Source of the DNA: Lepturacanthus savala
Lineage: Eukaryota > Chordata > Actinopteri > Scombriformes > Trichiuridae
Length of the DNA: 64,000 nt
Assembly: GCA_030544235.1 (NCBI GenBank)
Contig: CM060471.1
Location: 8,768,848-8,832,847, forward strand
Reading direction: 5' to 3'
The position numbers and the translations under genes were made by a program. A model generated the notes under the pieces. It was not told the origin of the DNA. It worked only from the letters and a program-made list of their open reading frames with translations, and ran no database searches. How positions within the stretch are numbered: position 1 is the first letter of the stretch; each line of letters starts with the position of its first letter. Of the stretch, positions 1 to 14,242 are shown one piece after another.

Positions 1-256
1 GTTTTTTTCTGAGGACTAAAAAGAGGAGCCTATCATCAAAACACAAGCTGAGAAACACAGGAGACTACTGAAGGTTGTCAGGGATTGATAAGGGGTCGAT
101 CAGAATTTAAAACAGATTGTAAGCAAGTGAAGCGCAATACTTCCTAAGAACTTGAGAATTCCTTTAGTTTTGAACTAGTTACCAGAACATATTCTCTACT
201 CTGTTTGACAGGAACATGTACGTTCTGTGTATCTCTCAAACACACACGCATGCACG

Positions 257-318
<62 letters not shown>

Positions 319-3167
319 CACACACTAGAATTCGTTAAATTAGTGCTTCAATGGCAAAGTCCCAATTAGTTGCCTCCTGCTGAATGATGGATCACATACA
401 AACACAAACACACCAACAGTCCCCAAACACCAGAGAGGAAACAGCTGATAAAGCAACGAAAGGAAAGAAAGAAGCAGACAAGGTAGAGGATATTTCTGAT
501 TAACGTGTCCAACACTGATTTATTACCATCAGCATCTTAGTTCTAAAGTATTGCAGTAAAAGTAAATGAGAGTATAAAATAGCATGAAAGGTGGATAGTC
601 CTTCATTTAGTTACTTCTCTGTTACACCAGTTACACCTCTGTTAATAATCATTATGAAAAGGTTCTGCAGCTTTATTGTCTATTTACTTTCTCAGTTTGA
701 AAATGTTAAACTGCAGCAGGTTGACTTTTCCTCTGATGATATATTCTGTCTTTCATGTATAAATCAGCAGGAATGATGAATACAAGGAGGAAAAGATGAT
801 TATTGTGTCAGCAGTAATGAAAATGTTTGTTTACGAGTTTGTGTTTACATGTTGGTAGGTAAACGGATGATGTGAAACGTGATGATAAAGCTTCTTAGCC
901 TTTGGTCTACGGGCATATAATAACAGCGACTACAGCTCATGAAGAGAATTTAATATCAGCATGAACACACACACACACATACACACACACACTCAGACAC
1001 ACACACACACACACACACATACACACACACTCACACACACACACAAAGCGTGTTAGTGTAAGGCCTCCTGTGGCAAATTACCTCAGCTTTTTCAATCAAT
1101 CACACGCTTATCAATACCGACCAAGCTCAGCTTGTTACAAACAAGTGTGTGTGTGTGTCTGTGTGTGTGTGTGTGTGTGTGTATGTGTGTAAAGTGTAAA
1201 GCAGAGCCCTGTAAAGATGAGCTATGAGCTGTCCTCTTGAAGACACCCAATTACACCCTGGGGAACTGTGTGTATGGCTGTGTGTGTATGTGTGTGTGTG
1301 GGGGGGGTGTATGTGTGTGTATGTGTGCGTGCGCTAAAGCAGGTTCAGTATTGCATCACATTTCAACAAGGTAATTTAAAGTGCTTTACATAAAACATTA
1401 AAAGCTTCGAGATGAAATGTAAAAAACACAGGGTCATAAAAGGACAGTTAGATAGAATTAAAAATATTTATTAAAGAATTAAATGGAAAATAAAAATGAG
1501 AATGAGAATAAAACAGGAGAGTAGGAAATGAAATGATGAGCTGTTTGTGTCTAACGACTGTTCTGCTGTTGGAGAAACTCATTTCTTCTTCTTCCCGTCT
1601 TTTTCATTGACAGATGTAAAGTCTGGAGCAGTTAACTGCTGCTTATAAAATTGTGGAAGTGGAAACTAAACCTGTGTGCCCAGTTCTTTAAAACAGAAGC
1701 ACATCCTCACAGATTCTACATCTGATGGGAAGAAACATCTGCATATTTCTGCTTCGTATGTACACAGGTTTAGACATGAATCTGCACATTTATGCACCTG
1801 GTGCATGATTCTGAGTCTTCACTGGTCCCACAGGGCCTGAACCAGAGGTGTAACCACAATGTCATGTGTGGGTGGGCAGTGAGCTCATTTGGGGCTACTC
1901 TTACTAAGCATACTCATCCTAATGGCCTAATAATAATAATAAATGACAAAAGAAAAGCTAAAACCTATAAAAATACATGGCAGTTACTGCCCACGTGAAA
2001 ACTAATTTTTAACAAATGTCTTAGCACCGTCAGATACCACAGAACACCAGCTTCTGTTTCTTCTCTATCTTATCATAGATTGTGACATGCAAAACACAGT
2101 TATAATGGGTTAAAGACGATTCTAGCAGCTGTCTACAGATCCAACGACGTGTGTGCTGTAAGGGAGCAGCGAGGCACAAAATATTATCCTTGCTACTAGA
2201 AAGGAAAAGACACTGATTAAAACACCCCTATTCAAATTAACCAATTGCAAAGCTGTGAGATTTTCACAATCGCTCTGTAACCTGAAAATGATACAGAGCT
2301 TATGACAATTTCAACAGAGGGAAATGATTTTTAATTAAATAAAAGTTAGAGCTAAAAATCTTTGCATATAGTTTTTTCCCCCCCATTTAAGGATGCATAG
2401 GGCATTTTATTCAGAAACTCATAAAACACACCCAAGCTCAGAAAACAAAACAGAAATGTTTCTATGGGACTTTATTCAATGGTGGACACACATCCTTTTT
2501 ATAGTGTTGTTTATTATTATCAGCCTGATACCGATGGTATTCTGACTTGGTTAACGTCATCGTTCGGTATGATGTCCTAGTATGGTTGTTTTTATTTATT
2601 TATTTAGTTATATACCTGTTATTAGTAGGTAGTGTTTATTTATCATCATCAGTAAAGTAATATTAACTACTGTTGAAATCTGTTAAATCATATTACTTCC
2701 CTTGATGAATTATATAAGATGAAAATATGTACCTTTATTTAAAAACTATATAGTACAAAAATATGCTCTGAGTATTCATAAAAATAATGAGTAATGTTAT
2801 GTATCATGTATAGAATAGAAGCAAATGTTATTATAAATAGGCATTTTGTGTTTTTTGTCTTTTGTGTTGAAGTTTTACATAATCACAGCTGAATTTGTTT
2901 GATATTGAATATTCAGCAGTTCATTTTATATTTTCAGGAAAGAAAAACTAACCGGCTGACTGTAGGTAACCATGGCAACCAATGCAATCAAAACAACGAT
3001 AAAGAGCCTTAAACACAAACACAACTTGTTCAGGATCAGCTTTGTATTTTTGTTGCATCTAAAATAATAAATCAAACTTCTATTGTTTGCTCTTTTGAAC
3101 TACAATAAGGATTGGTTGACCCCCCCCTCCTCACCATGATCAGCTCCCTAATCACAGCCAGATCTTC
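1..3167. other. No gene seen; 3' flank of the predicted minus-strand gene
   Basis: AT-rich sequence with CA/GT repeats. Minus-strand AATAAA signals (plus TTTATT) near 2590-2640 and 2734 could end the transcript of the predicted gene. Short open frames here are chance. Confidence 0.5.
257..315. repeat. (CA)n microsatellites in the left flank
   Basis: CA tract at 257-315. Others in the left flank: 965-1045 (CA), 1144-1190 (GT) and 3503-3607 (CA, just beyond the last exon of the predicted gene). Confidence 0.95.
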
Positions 3168-3499
3168 TCAGACCCAGGATTGCAGAAATGGAACTGGACC
3201 CAACCTGAACCTGTATGGATCCTGACTGGTGTCTGGAGTTTGGAAAGACCATGAAACTGGACCTGAGGACTGGCAGCAAAAGGCTGATGGAGGGAGGCAG
3301 AGCTCGCACCCAGGCCAGACCTGTTCCTGGTGGTTGAAACAGAAAGAGAGGTCCACCTGTCCTCTGAAGAGACAGACAGGTCCATGTGATTGATCCTCCA
3401 TCTCTAACGCTGCAGAAACAGCAACTGATAACTGATGAAAGGCTCAACTCTGTAGGTGAACTAAAAACTGTTTGACCTTATCAGCTCTATTAGCTCCTT

Positions 3500-3554
<55 letters not shown>

Positions 3555-3567
3555 ACGCACACACACA

Positions 3568-3605
<38 letters not shown>

Positions 3606-6600
3606 CATCCACGCAGCAAAATGAGTTCAGAAATGTGGAAAAAGATTATAATAGGGGCACTTTACTGGTATTGTCAGTAATTGTCGGTTTCTTCTCCTCG
3701 CCCGACGGCTCCCTGCTGTTGTTTTTCATCACGCTGCTGTTCGTCACTTTGTTTTTAATAATGACACACTGAGCTGCAGATTTATCTCACTGCTGCAGGA
3801 AACCTCAGCAGATGCTGCTGCCGCTGCAGAGCCATAAGAGCATGAAATCAGGTGGAGCAGGCTATTAATTGGCAAAGATTAAAAATAAACAACAGCACCG
3901 AGCAGCAGCAAAAACAACAGAGGGACGAGGCCCGAGGTGGAGATGAAGTCTGTCAGCCACATGACGAGCTGCTGAGACCACGTTACCCAATATCCACCGC
4001 AGCAGCAACAACTACAACTCCCATAATTCAACCACAGCGAAGGTAATCTCTCCTCATTCAGCTGCCTCAGGTAACACATGAGATGTAACTAGTGCTCTCG
4101 CCATGTTAACTTCATCCCGCTGAGCTCCGAGCAGTTTCTGAGCGTTTTTGCTCCGATTTCATGTTTACTGCCTGTGGACTCGTTTTTCACTGCACCTGAG
4201 GGCTGCGTCTCCATGGCAACAGCACAATCAAGGCGAGAAGGAGGAATAGCTCAAAGTGTCTTTTGTGCAGCACGCCCTAAATCAGAAAACAAAAATAAAA
4301 TCATGCATATAATTTCTTTGTTTATTTATTTTTCAACAATTAAAAAAAGATGGAATCTATACTCAACAATTGTCTTTGTCTACAAGTGTTACCAACACAG
4401 AAAATAAAATGAAGCCTGTACATCTGCAACTGTGGTTTATTTTTGGTGAGAATGGTGTAGAATAAATTAGTCTGGCTCCACCTCCTACAGACTTCTGCTC
4501 AGTTTTCATTTTCCTTCAGTGTCCGTCTGTGTTTCTGTTATATTTGTGTGTTTTCTCCACACAAATCTTCACCTGTCAGAGAGAAAGAGGCGTGGCTGCA
4601 TGATGAAATTGAAGTCATTGCTAGTTTTTAGTTGTGGTCTCTCTATGGTTGTAGTTCAGTAATGGTGGAGAAAGAGAATCCGTTCAGTTTGTTGTGGAAT
4701 ATTAATCAGCTGCTGAACGTCCAGAAGTTAAAGCTGCAACAACAATCTTTGCTGAGTTTTTATTTGACATAAGGACCGAACATGAGTGGTTGGTTATGAT
4801 CCATAAAGACTCTAAGATCCAATTGATTTAAAACAGTTCATCCTTCAGTGAGTTAACACTTGTTAATGTAGAGAGAACAGAGTCTGTACAGAGGAGATGT
4901 AGGAACTGACAGAGCCTGGAGGACCAGAGCAGGAATAGTGATTTTTGATGAAATGTCAACATGTTAAGCTCAGATTCATGAATTTTTCCTTATCACGGTG
5001 AAGTGCACATGATGAGGTCAGGGACATTTTGGAAATTCTGATGATCATTTCTACATTTACAGATTTTTTAAAGAAAACATGCATAGGCACACACACACAC
5101 ACACACACACATGCATGCACAGACGCTCAAATGCGCTATCAAGGTTTTGAATTGCAGGTTTTCTGCAGGCTACTTATCTGTTGTGAAACACCTGTGTCTC
5201 ATATAGGATGTACATTGACATCTATGATGAAAACCTGAAGGACAATATCACACCTGTAGATCTTCCATCACACAGGATTTACACTGCATCGATGCAACAA
5301 TGCTTTCCTGGATCCCTGGAGGAGGGGGGGGGGGGCATTTTAGTACGAACAGCTTGCTAAAAGTTTCTCTGTATTGATGAAATGTCACTAAAAGAGGAGT
5401 GAGCTGTGAATCTTGTTTACTGAGCTCACAGACTGAACCTTTCTGACAGAAACAAGCTGTCGCCTGCTTCTCCGTCTCTTGTCTCTGATTAGGCTCTTTT
5501 CTGTTTTGGGAGGCTGATGCTGGTTTAGGGAGGTGATATTTTGCTGTAGGGGGGTGAAACTCCTGACCCATTAAATCATCCTGTTTAGGTTGAAAACATA
5601 TCAGTGTGGTTCTGGTTGATTTAACATTTTTCCCCCAAATGCATGTGAGTCCCAGGCCTTTCACCTGTATTTTAGTAGCAACTACGGCATAAAGTATTCA
5701 ACTGCGGAATATTCGCTGGAGACTGGGTCTGATGGTGAATTAATGGATAAACACAGATTAAAACATTTAAACACACAAACATGTGTAAATCAATTGTTAA
5801 TTGAGAAACACCATTGCCATTAAGACCTGATTGAAATGTGGTTATACTGCAGCAGCTGGTTGTCATCAGGTGCTTTAATGCAGGTAAACACAGAGAGTAT
5901 GTAATGACTTTGTGTTCTGACTCAGCATTTCTCTCATCAAACACGTCAGTCTGAGGCTGCAGAGATTTAATGAAGTGAAGAAGAAGTGAAGAAGACGCTT
6001 TTCATACTGTATAAAGCAGCTGTGACAGCAAATACTGATCAATCAGGCCGATTCACTGACTTCAACCACATTAACCACGGTTTTGGTTGGAGGGACTTTA
6101 ATTGAAATGAATGATTTTTTTAAATTACTGCAGCAGGTCTCCGGGATGAGTATTGTTGGGATTTTATCATTTATACTGCTTATCAATATTGATACTTATC
6201 AACATTAATCTTTTCTTTTCTAATATTAATTGACAACTTGAACAGCTGTAAGCTGTGACTCGGGACCTTGGTAAACATGCAGCGTCATCGCCAGATTCAT
6301 CATCGTAACAACTGGATTCCACAGGACATGTAAGCCAGTGCACGAACCGACAGCAGAACTGTTCATTCTGAAGCTGATTGTTACTGACCCATTTAGGTTT
6401 TTAGGTTGATCTTGTCAGTATCCTGACGAAACATTGAAAAGATCAGCCTGGTGGAGTTCTGTTTATTTATCAGTTGTGTAGTATTTGTTGTTGTTCATAC
6501 ACTGCAGAATTGGATACTTGGTTAAAATATTTCTGAAAGATACTTTGGCCTAATTCAGAAATCGTATCCGTCTAAGCTGCACCGTGTCATGTTTCCCATT

Positions 6601-8838
6601 TCATTCATCTGGCCTTGCTTTGAAAGGTTTGGAAATGAGTGTTGATCCGGTTTGTGTTCAGAGCAGCAGAGGTTTACTAGAGCCGTGCTGTGGTCTGCAA
6701 AATAGTTCCTGAACAAATCCAGCTCTGGTTTCAATATTCAGTTAGAAAGTCTCCTATAAACTGCAGGAAAACATATTGACAACAAGACAGATTAAACCAT
6801 GAGCTTCATGTTTGGGAAACAGTGGATAAATCTGCAGATGAACTAACATTATATTGAAAATCACTACAAAAATCAATACTGGAGGATTAGTGACATTATG
6901 TCTCAATGCTCAGATACATGAAGGAACAAGGGAAATGGGGCTAAGATGTTTAAAATACTGGACTGTCCCTTTAAGTTGTAGCACTAAATGGTTTTAAATT
7001 GTGAAATGGGTTTGGTTGTACTTTGGTTATGAAACAACATGAAGAAGAAAAATGATATGATGGATTGTGATCCTGCTTGAAAAAAAATTGTAACATGATG
7101 TTTTTTTTTTCTTTTACTAAGCACAGCACAGACAAACAGAACAAGTTTCAAGGTCAGAAACGACCAATTTCCCAGAGCGCTGAGAGTTTTACGACAGACA
7201 TGAATTAATAAGAAACTACACTCACCTGTTGGAGGAGGAGCAGCGTGCAGAGGCTGGCAGAGAGGAGACACAGAGAGGAGGTGCAGGGAGGAGGAGGAGG
7301 AGGAATCTTCTGTCTCTGTCTCTCTGGCCTTCATCACATCTCTTCTCATGTGACCTGGACACACAGCACATGTTGAGGACTTTTATCAAAGTTGACCCTG
7401 AATAACCTTTATATATTTAAAGAATGTCCAGATCTCAGTCCTACTCCTCAAAGAAAGAACCTTTTCTCTACCATGTCATCTAACATGCTTAGATGCTCAG
7501 AAAAGAAAAGTACACTGTATATATTATTTGTTCAGAATTTTCACATTAACATTTTCACACCATGACTAAAACAATCATTTGTTCGTGGAATACACTACCG
7601 TTCAAAAGTTTGGGGTCACACTCACACTCAAATTTCCTTATATTTCCTTATTCCTTGAAAGAAAAGCACTGTTTTTTCAATGAAGATAACTTTAAACTAA
7701 TCAGAAATACACTCTATACATTGCTAATGTGGTAAATGACTATTCTAGCTGCAAATGTATGGTTTGTAGGTGAATAGAGGCCCATTTCCAGCAACTATCA
7801 CTCCAGTGTTCTCATGGAACAATGTGTTTGCTCATTGTGTCAGAAGGTTGATGGATGATTAGAAAACCCTTGTGCAATCATGTTAGCACAGCTGAAATTA
7901 GTTTAGCTGCTTAGAGAAGCTATAAAACTAACTTTGACGAAAGCAAATTTGGAAGGAAAAAAAATATTATTTCAAATACAAATCATTATTTCAAACCTTG
8001 TCAGTGTCTTGACTCTATTTTCTACCTATTCATTCACTAATGGTGGTAAATAAGTGTGACTTTTCATAGAAAACACAAAATTGTTTGGATGACCCCAAAC
8101 TTTTGAATTCCAAACATGTCCCAGGATGGATCAGGAGCGAGGTTAAGGACAGGGGGTTGATTTGTAGGATTCATACTACAAGTACACCACAAAAACAGAT
8201 CTCTGAAATGTTGCAGCGACTTTCTTTTATGAAGCACAGTCCACCTGGAAACGTGCAAGTGTCGATCAGCCTCATATTCTGACCTCTACACACCGCATAC
8301 AACCATACAACACACTGATGTGTTCTTCTCAGCACACAAATCGATTCTGTACACACATCTGGAACAGTTGGAAGAGGATCCTGTCCTGTTTGTCCTGAGG
8401 TTTTTTTTCCTTCCTGATGCAGAATTTTTCGGTGTTGGAATCGAGGGTCTAAAGACAGCTAATGTTCTGTGTGAAGCCACCTGAGGGCAATCTGTGATTC
8501 CTGATTTGGCGCTGTACAAATAAACGTGACTTGACAATCAGCTTTTCTTTTGAGGTGCCCGACCAATCAGCGTCGAGAGACAGCGTCTCTGCCTCCTCGC
8601 TCTTCAGCTGCAGCCAGGCGGCTAAAGAGGGGAGTTCGACATCCGTTAACAGACTTTTACTCTCTTATCTCCCCACTTTGCATTTTGGATCCTAAAGTCA
8701 GACGTGCCACGTTCTCACTGACCCACGACCAGAACCTCAACTCAGACCATAACAGGTGTTCCTCTCATTTACAGACAGTTCATATATGAGTGCAGTGAGG
8801 TGGAGATGTGAGATGTGCCAGTTTGTTGACAGGAGAAG

Positions 8839-8886
<48 letters not shown>

Positions 8887-9460
8887 TGTGTGTGCGTGTG
8901 TGCGTGTGTGTGTGTGGCATATCACTCCGCCTCCACACATTTGTGCTCTTTCAGGAAGCACTGACCTAAATCTGTTGACAGCCAGTAGCACAACAGTGAC
9001 AATAAAACATCTGTGCAAAGAGCGAGCTGGTTAATGCGGCGGGACGCTCTGCTCGTGTTGACAAACGCTCACCAAATAGAAAAACTCTGATCTATAATAA
9101 TCTGAAGTCCATATTTACACATACAACCACCGGAACAGTACATTTACTGCAGTACTTTGCTTTACTGAATGTGTCTTATAGTGTAGTAGTGTGTGTGTGC
9201 TTGACTGAAACAGAACTTGTTGCATTCATAATTAAAAGAGCTTCTTAGTGATAGAAGGAATTATTTAATTTAAAATAACAGAATAAATATGAGCCAGGCT
9301 TTATTTGTTGTAAACTTTGTTGATTTTCATTAAGCTTGTGTTTAATGTTTAAATTAACTTGTGTCTCACATCAAGAGACTGCAGCACAGAGCAGCTTCAA
9401 CTGCTACTTTAAAGTTTCTTTCTGCAAAACATCTGTCGCTCAGAAGGATTTTTGTATATG

Positions 9461-9501
<41 letters not shown>

Positions 9502-12320
9502 AGTTTACTCTAATTATTATTATGAATAATAAGATGTCAGATGTTGGACTGTGTCCAGTAAGCTTCAGCATCAGGGACAAATCCAGCCTGGTCGGTATGG
9601 ACAGGAAATGGACAATAAAACACTCTGACAGCCAGTGTGAGCAAAGTCAGTGAAGCAGACATCTGAAAATGAAACCTTATATAAATGAAGGTTCTTTGAA
9701 GATCATTTATCAAACGTGAACACATTCTGCAGCTTTTTTTTCTTCCTCTGACTTTGCAGAGAAATGTAGCAAAAAAGCACAGAAGTGCTTTCACTGGTTA
9801 TGTAACAGAACATCTTTTTGTTGGGAACCAAGTGTCGCTTTTATTTGTCATGCTGTTTGTGATTTTAAGTCCAAGTTAAGAAGAACTGAATTCAACAAGC
9901 AGACCGATTTAGTGGAATTCTGACAAATCGATCCTGACAAACTGAAGAGAAACTGGGCCTCTGCCAGAAAATGTACAAAATGAACATACGCCCACGCGCA
10001 CCAAAATAAAAGCACATTTAATCTGCACTGGTTGGCTTCTCCGTGCCGGTGATTGCTGCTGAATGTCCCCTCCAACAAAAACTAACTTGAGTGACGGTGG
10101 AAGAAAAACGCAGCTCAAACAGTTCAGACCAACAGAGGAAAGAAAGAGTCTATTTAAATTAGCACAAACACTCTGAAGTTCTGAGTCTGCAGGATACACT
10201 TCTCATTACTGTTATTATCTCACTACAAACCTCACGAGGTAAATGCATTGATGTATTATATAGCTGGATAGCGGACTGAAAAATGGCCGCCATTCATTTC
10301 AACGGAAGTTGCTCGTCTGGTGCATTCGCCGAAAAAGTTCCTGACTTCCGGATTTATCCATAGAGACAAATCAGTAGATATCTCCCATGATGCTCTGGGG
10401 CCTCCCATCATGCCCCGGGGTGATGAGAACATGTAAATTGTGAAAAAACTCACATTTGAGTCGTTTAATTCACTTGCTGACCACATTAAAAAACGTTTGA
10501 AGAAAAATACATAAATAAAAAAATTAATTAATAAATAAAAAACACCCTTTCCCGAGACACAGCACGCTGGGAACAGAGAATTTTCCAGAGCTTTTCTGGC
10601 CATTAGAAAGGTCTTTGATGGACTAAAAAGTCCATGAATTAAAAGTATGGAATACAAAAATGAGTAATTAGCAGGGTTATAGCTGGGGATGTCCTGTCAA
10701 CAGTTTTATCAGCTTCTCTTTTACTATGGGAAAAATGATTTTTGGGTTGCATGGGATTTTTTGTTGTAGTACCGCAAGTAGGATAAATTGGCAGGCTTGC
10801 TAAGAGGCGATACCCTATCCAGGTTTTATAAAACATACATGGGTAAATGTTAGAAAAAACATTCACACTGGCTTTTACTCTGTATGATTTTCTGAGTCTG
10901 TCCTCATTACGTTCTCTGTGATGAAACCAACTGGATTGAAGTGAATGAGGAAAAAGTGGAAAAATACACAGTTATTGGGCAAAATGTTTCTCTTCAGCTA
11001 GACCCCGCCCCCACTGTCCATATTAGGTTATTACTATTGTCAAACATTTACAGACAGAAGCACGTCTGTAGACGATTCTGGCTGTAACGCTCCACTGAGT
11101 GATTTTAAATGGACCAATCACCTTCAGATTACACATGACAGAACCTGTGTCTGTGTGTGTATGTGCGTGTGTGTTTGTGTGTGCGTGCATGTGTGTGTGT
11201 GTTTTGGCAGAAAACACACACACATTCACCATCTCTGGAGCAGTGTTCAAGGCTGAAAGCCACAGACCCAATCAGCTCCCAGAAAATGAGCACTGTTGTC
11301 ATGGAAACATGGCAGACGTGAATCCCCTAAACGCACTCTGCATCCAAAAGTCGCTGGTTCAATTCCAGGTGAGTGGCAGGAGGCAAGACAGGAATGTGGC
11401 TGAAGGCAACTGGTTGGTCACCCACAGGAAGTGTTATCCTTTCATAATAAAGCACATGTGGTTGAAAGTAAAACTTTTTGTTACTTGAGGATTTAAATGT
11501 TCTGCTTTAAACTTTATAGACATGACTTTTATTTTTTTTTAGACCTTTTAGATTAAAATTTGACATCAAATAAGACAAACTTCTAAATTACACTGCATTA
11601 GTTATTATATAACTAATGACCGATTAAATATATGATTAACAAAGTGTCTAGTTGTGCCTCGTTTTGTTTCAGACCTATGTAAGTTCTTGTTAACTTGAAA
11701 CACAAAGAGGTAATATTCCAGTATTTCACAAAAGGTTTAAGATGGAAAAGTGTTCTGGAAAATATATCAAAACTGACATATCAGAACTTTGTTAACATCT
11801 CACGCTGACTGAAATGATCAAAAATTGATCAAAATTCTATTATTATTCAATATTAATATTTTTTTAATTAAAGGTATTTAATATCTTCACAGCAATTAAT
11901 GCCTTAAGTAAATTTACCTGGTAAATCTTACTGTTTTCATGCAGTATTTCTACATTTTGGTAATAAAGGCTCTGAGTATTTTTCCCACCATTAATTAGTG
12001 AAAACAAATCCAGCTGAGACTACTTCTGGTACTAATGAGACTTGTTTCTTATTGAAACTAACCAGTTGACGATTTTAAACTCAATAAAACGTCTGTCTCT
12101 AACTCCACCCACTTGCACCAGGTGACCTCTTACCTGATCGTCGAGGAGACAGCAGCAGATGGGTCCTGGGGGCGTGTCCACCCGGCCTCTGGATGATCTG
12201 ATTGGTCAATCGGAAGTGTTTATCTCGTCTCTGGAACACGCCCAATTCTTCAGGAGAGATCCAGCCTTCAGCCAACTGCAAATATAGTAGTATGTCACCA
12301 ACAAGGCTAAAATCTGTGTG

Positions 12321-12401
<81 letters not shown>

Positions 12402-13810
12402 AAGCACCTTGGGGAGTTGATGAAGAGGATGAAGTTGTGAAGAGCGATAGAACGGAGGGAGGAGAGGAACGACTTCCACAGCTGGACGTTCCCACTGAAA
12501 AAAACAACCAAAGCTGAAATTTGATCTGAATGAACCTGAAGAAGAAGAAGATGATGATGAATTTGACAGCATTGTCAGCATTTTGACTGTCTATCTTTGA
12601 AGCCAAGTGACCATATTTGATTGTGCAATAACTAATTTTGTATATTTTTAAATATTATGTATGTATGTAGTAGAGACTACACCCACTGTGGAGGGTCTAT
12701 GAGATTTTAGGAGGACATTTTAGGAACTGCAGTGGTTGGCCTCAGTTTCCAGGTTCCAGCCCACCCAGCAGACCTTTCTACCCAGTGCAGATTCTTTAAA
12801 AGCAGCGAGTGCAGAAGCTCTTTAAACCCTCACATTAATGTCTCAAAAAGGTGAAGCTGTGCTCAGAGTTCTGTGATGACTGTGAAAATAACACTTAATC
12901 TCTCAACAAAAAGGATTCATCACATAAAAGGCCAGACCTGACACTTTAAAAATGTATCAGAGCCATTCCACATCTCTTTATTCCACCCCTGATGAACCAG
13001 AATAATCAGGTCTGTCTGTGGAACCGAATGTCACGTTTTTAGACGTTTTTCTTTGTTAGGAACATACAAAGTTAGATAAATCACATCAGCTCCATGAAAT
13101 GACTTCAGAAGCCCGTTGTTCAGATGTTAAACACAGATTGTGGGTCTGTCGCTGCTGTTTATGCAGAAAGAATTAAGGAATAGCTGCATGAGATAATTAA
13201 CACCACCAATAATTAACAGACAATTATTCACTTTGCCCTCAGGGATCATTAAAGTTTCATCTTATCTCTAGACTGGAGGAGGCTGAACAGACTTAAAGAC
13301 TCTTCAGATCAGACTGAAGCAGATGTGAGGACTGTTACTGGAACAGATGTGAACACATAAAGCAAACTAATAGCCAGTAAAAATCAAACAAAACTCAAAT
13401 TGAATTATAAACTTCAATAGCTCATGTCTATTGTTGTAACCCGTTTCAGAGGTTAATTACAGCTGAGGATTGTGGGAGCTGTAGTCATTGATGTGTTGTT
13501 CAACAAATGTTTACTTTCACAGATCTCATCCCAAAGCTTCATGTCAGAAACGTCACAATTATTTTGATTGACAAGTGTGTGTGTGTTACCTGTATCAGGT
13601 GTGTGTGTTCAGGTATCCACACAGCTGGAGGGTAGAAGACCAGTGGGGGCGTGGCCTGGTACACAGCCCCGGACCAGCTGGCCAACCATGGCCAGTGGGG
13701 GACAGGTTCGCCACTGAAGGACAACCAGGGCATTGCAGTGGGGGTTACCATGCCAACAGGCTGGTGACCTCGAAACCTTGAGACTGGAAGCATCATGATG
13801 ACATCACCAC
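3168..13810 (-). CDS. Uncharacterised five-exon protein-coding gene (predicted, ~268 aa)
   Basis: I do not recognise this protein. Five open segments on the minus strand, each bounded by AG acceptor and GT donor, join without a frame break: 13590-13810, 12408-12494, 12134-12275, 7226-7354 and 3168-3409, ending in TGA at 3168-3170. Phases agree at every junction (0, 0, 1, 1). The first in-frame ATGs are at 13794-13796 and 13791-13793; from the outer one the coding length is 807 nt, 268 residues. The frame stays open upstream to the 13810 acceptor, so coding could begin earlier. The first exon is rich in Pro and Trp (motif PPLVFYPPAVWIPE). Exon 3 carries GWISPEELGVFQRRDKHF. Exon 4 has a Ser run. 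The last exon is Cys-rich and ends RFRLGPVPFLQSWV. There is no signal peptide or clear membrane segment. A CpG-rich block at 15420-15660 could hold the promoter and a 5'UTR exon. Further exons inside the long introns are possible. The model is inferred from sequence only. Confidence 0.6.
4494..4965 (+). repeat. Dispersed repeat B, copy 1
   Basis: Direct repeat of 46270-46630. Shared blocks include CTGCTCAGTTTTCATTTT, TCTATGGTTGTAGTTCAGTA and AGAGAACAGAGTCTGTACAG. It is non-coding; the class is unknown. Confidence 0.6.
6555..6977 (+). repeat. Dispersed repeat A, copy 1
   Basis: It ends GGACTGTCCCTTTAAG and is the reverse complement of the sequence at 55525-55855, with matching blocks such as AATCACTACAAAAATCAATA and CATGAGCTTCATGTTTG. 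The terminal TTAAAGGGACAG motif suggests a MITE-type element. It is in an otherwise gene-poor region. Confidence 0.6.
7593..8109. mobile_element. Non-autonomous DNA transposon (MITE-like)
   Basis: About 515 bp with terminal inverted repeats. CTACCGTTCAAAAGTTTGGG at 7595 is mirrored by CCCCAAACTTTTGAA at 8093-8107. There is no coding capacity, and the interior is AT-rich. The end sequence is that of a Tc1/mariner-related family widespread in fish. It lies in an intron of the predicted minus-strand gene. Confidence 0.75.
8841..8915. repeat. (GT)n microsatellite
   Basis: GT tract with GC interruptions. A further AT/GT compound tract lies at 9459-9501. Confidence 0.95.
10545..10850 (+). repeat. 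Dispersed repeat C, copy 1
   Basis: Shares GAGCTTTTCTGGCCATTAGA, CAGGGTTATAGCTGGG and GATACCCTATCCAGG with the reverse complement of 61560-61860. The neighbouring block at 10256-10440 may belong to the same element. Confidence 0.6.
12321..12400. repeat. (GT)n microsatellite beside a splice donor
   Basis: 80 bp of GT on the plus strand, hence CA in the sense of the predicted minus-strand gene, beginning about 8 bp after the donor of the exon at 12408-12494. Confidence 0.95.
13200..13275 (+). repeat. LINE 3'-tail fragment
   Basis: CCTCAGGGATCATTAAAG followed by a TTATCT unit resembles the 3' tail of fish non-LTR elements. It is too short to classify. Confidence 0.35.
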
Positions 13811-14242
13811 CTGACAGACAGACCCACAGACCACTCATTAACGTCTCCAACTGGAAAATACTTAAAAAATTAAGAACACAGAAATAACAAACCACACATG
13901 AAGAAATGATAAGTCAGGAATGAAAACCCAGCAAACGTAAGCAGGATTAAATTTGATTAAAAATGCAGTTTTACCCACTGAGCCGAGCTGACTCATCAGT
14001 AAAAAACACAAGTTAGACCCTGAACGACTCTGATCTGATCGTCTCCTGTCTGCCTGTTTCTAGCCTTTGGTCTCTGGAAGTAACACATCATAATACAGCA
14101 GCTCCATATTAATATTACATCAGTACCTCGTCAATTCTACTTCATCAATACTGTATGAAAAACATCAACACTACCACATAACGGTGCATCTATAAGTAAT
14201 TAATGCAAAAATAAATACTTACTATACTTTACTACTAACATT

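Noticed and set aside
5248..5664. Minus-strand frame of 138 residues
   Set aside because: It lies in an intron of the predicted gene; no phase-compatible acceptor and donor pair and no recognisable domain.
11340..11380. B-box-like GGTTCAATTCC, possible tRNA gene
   Set aside because: No A box or cloverleaf around it; at most a decayed SINE fragment.
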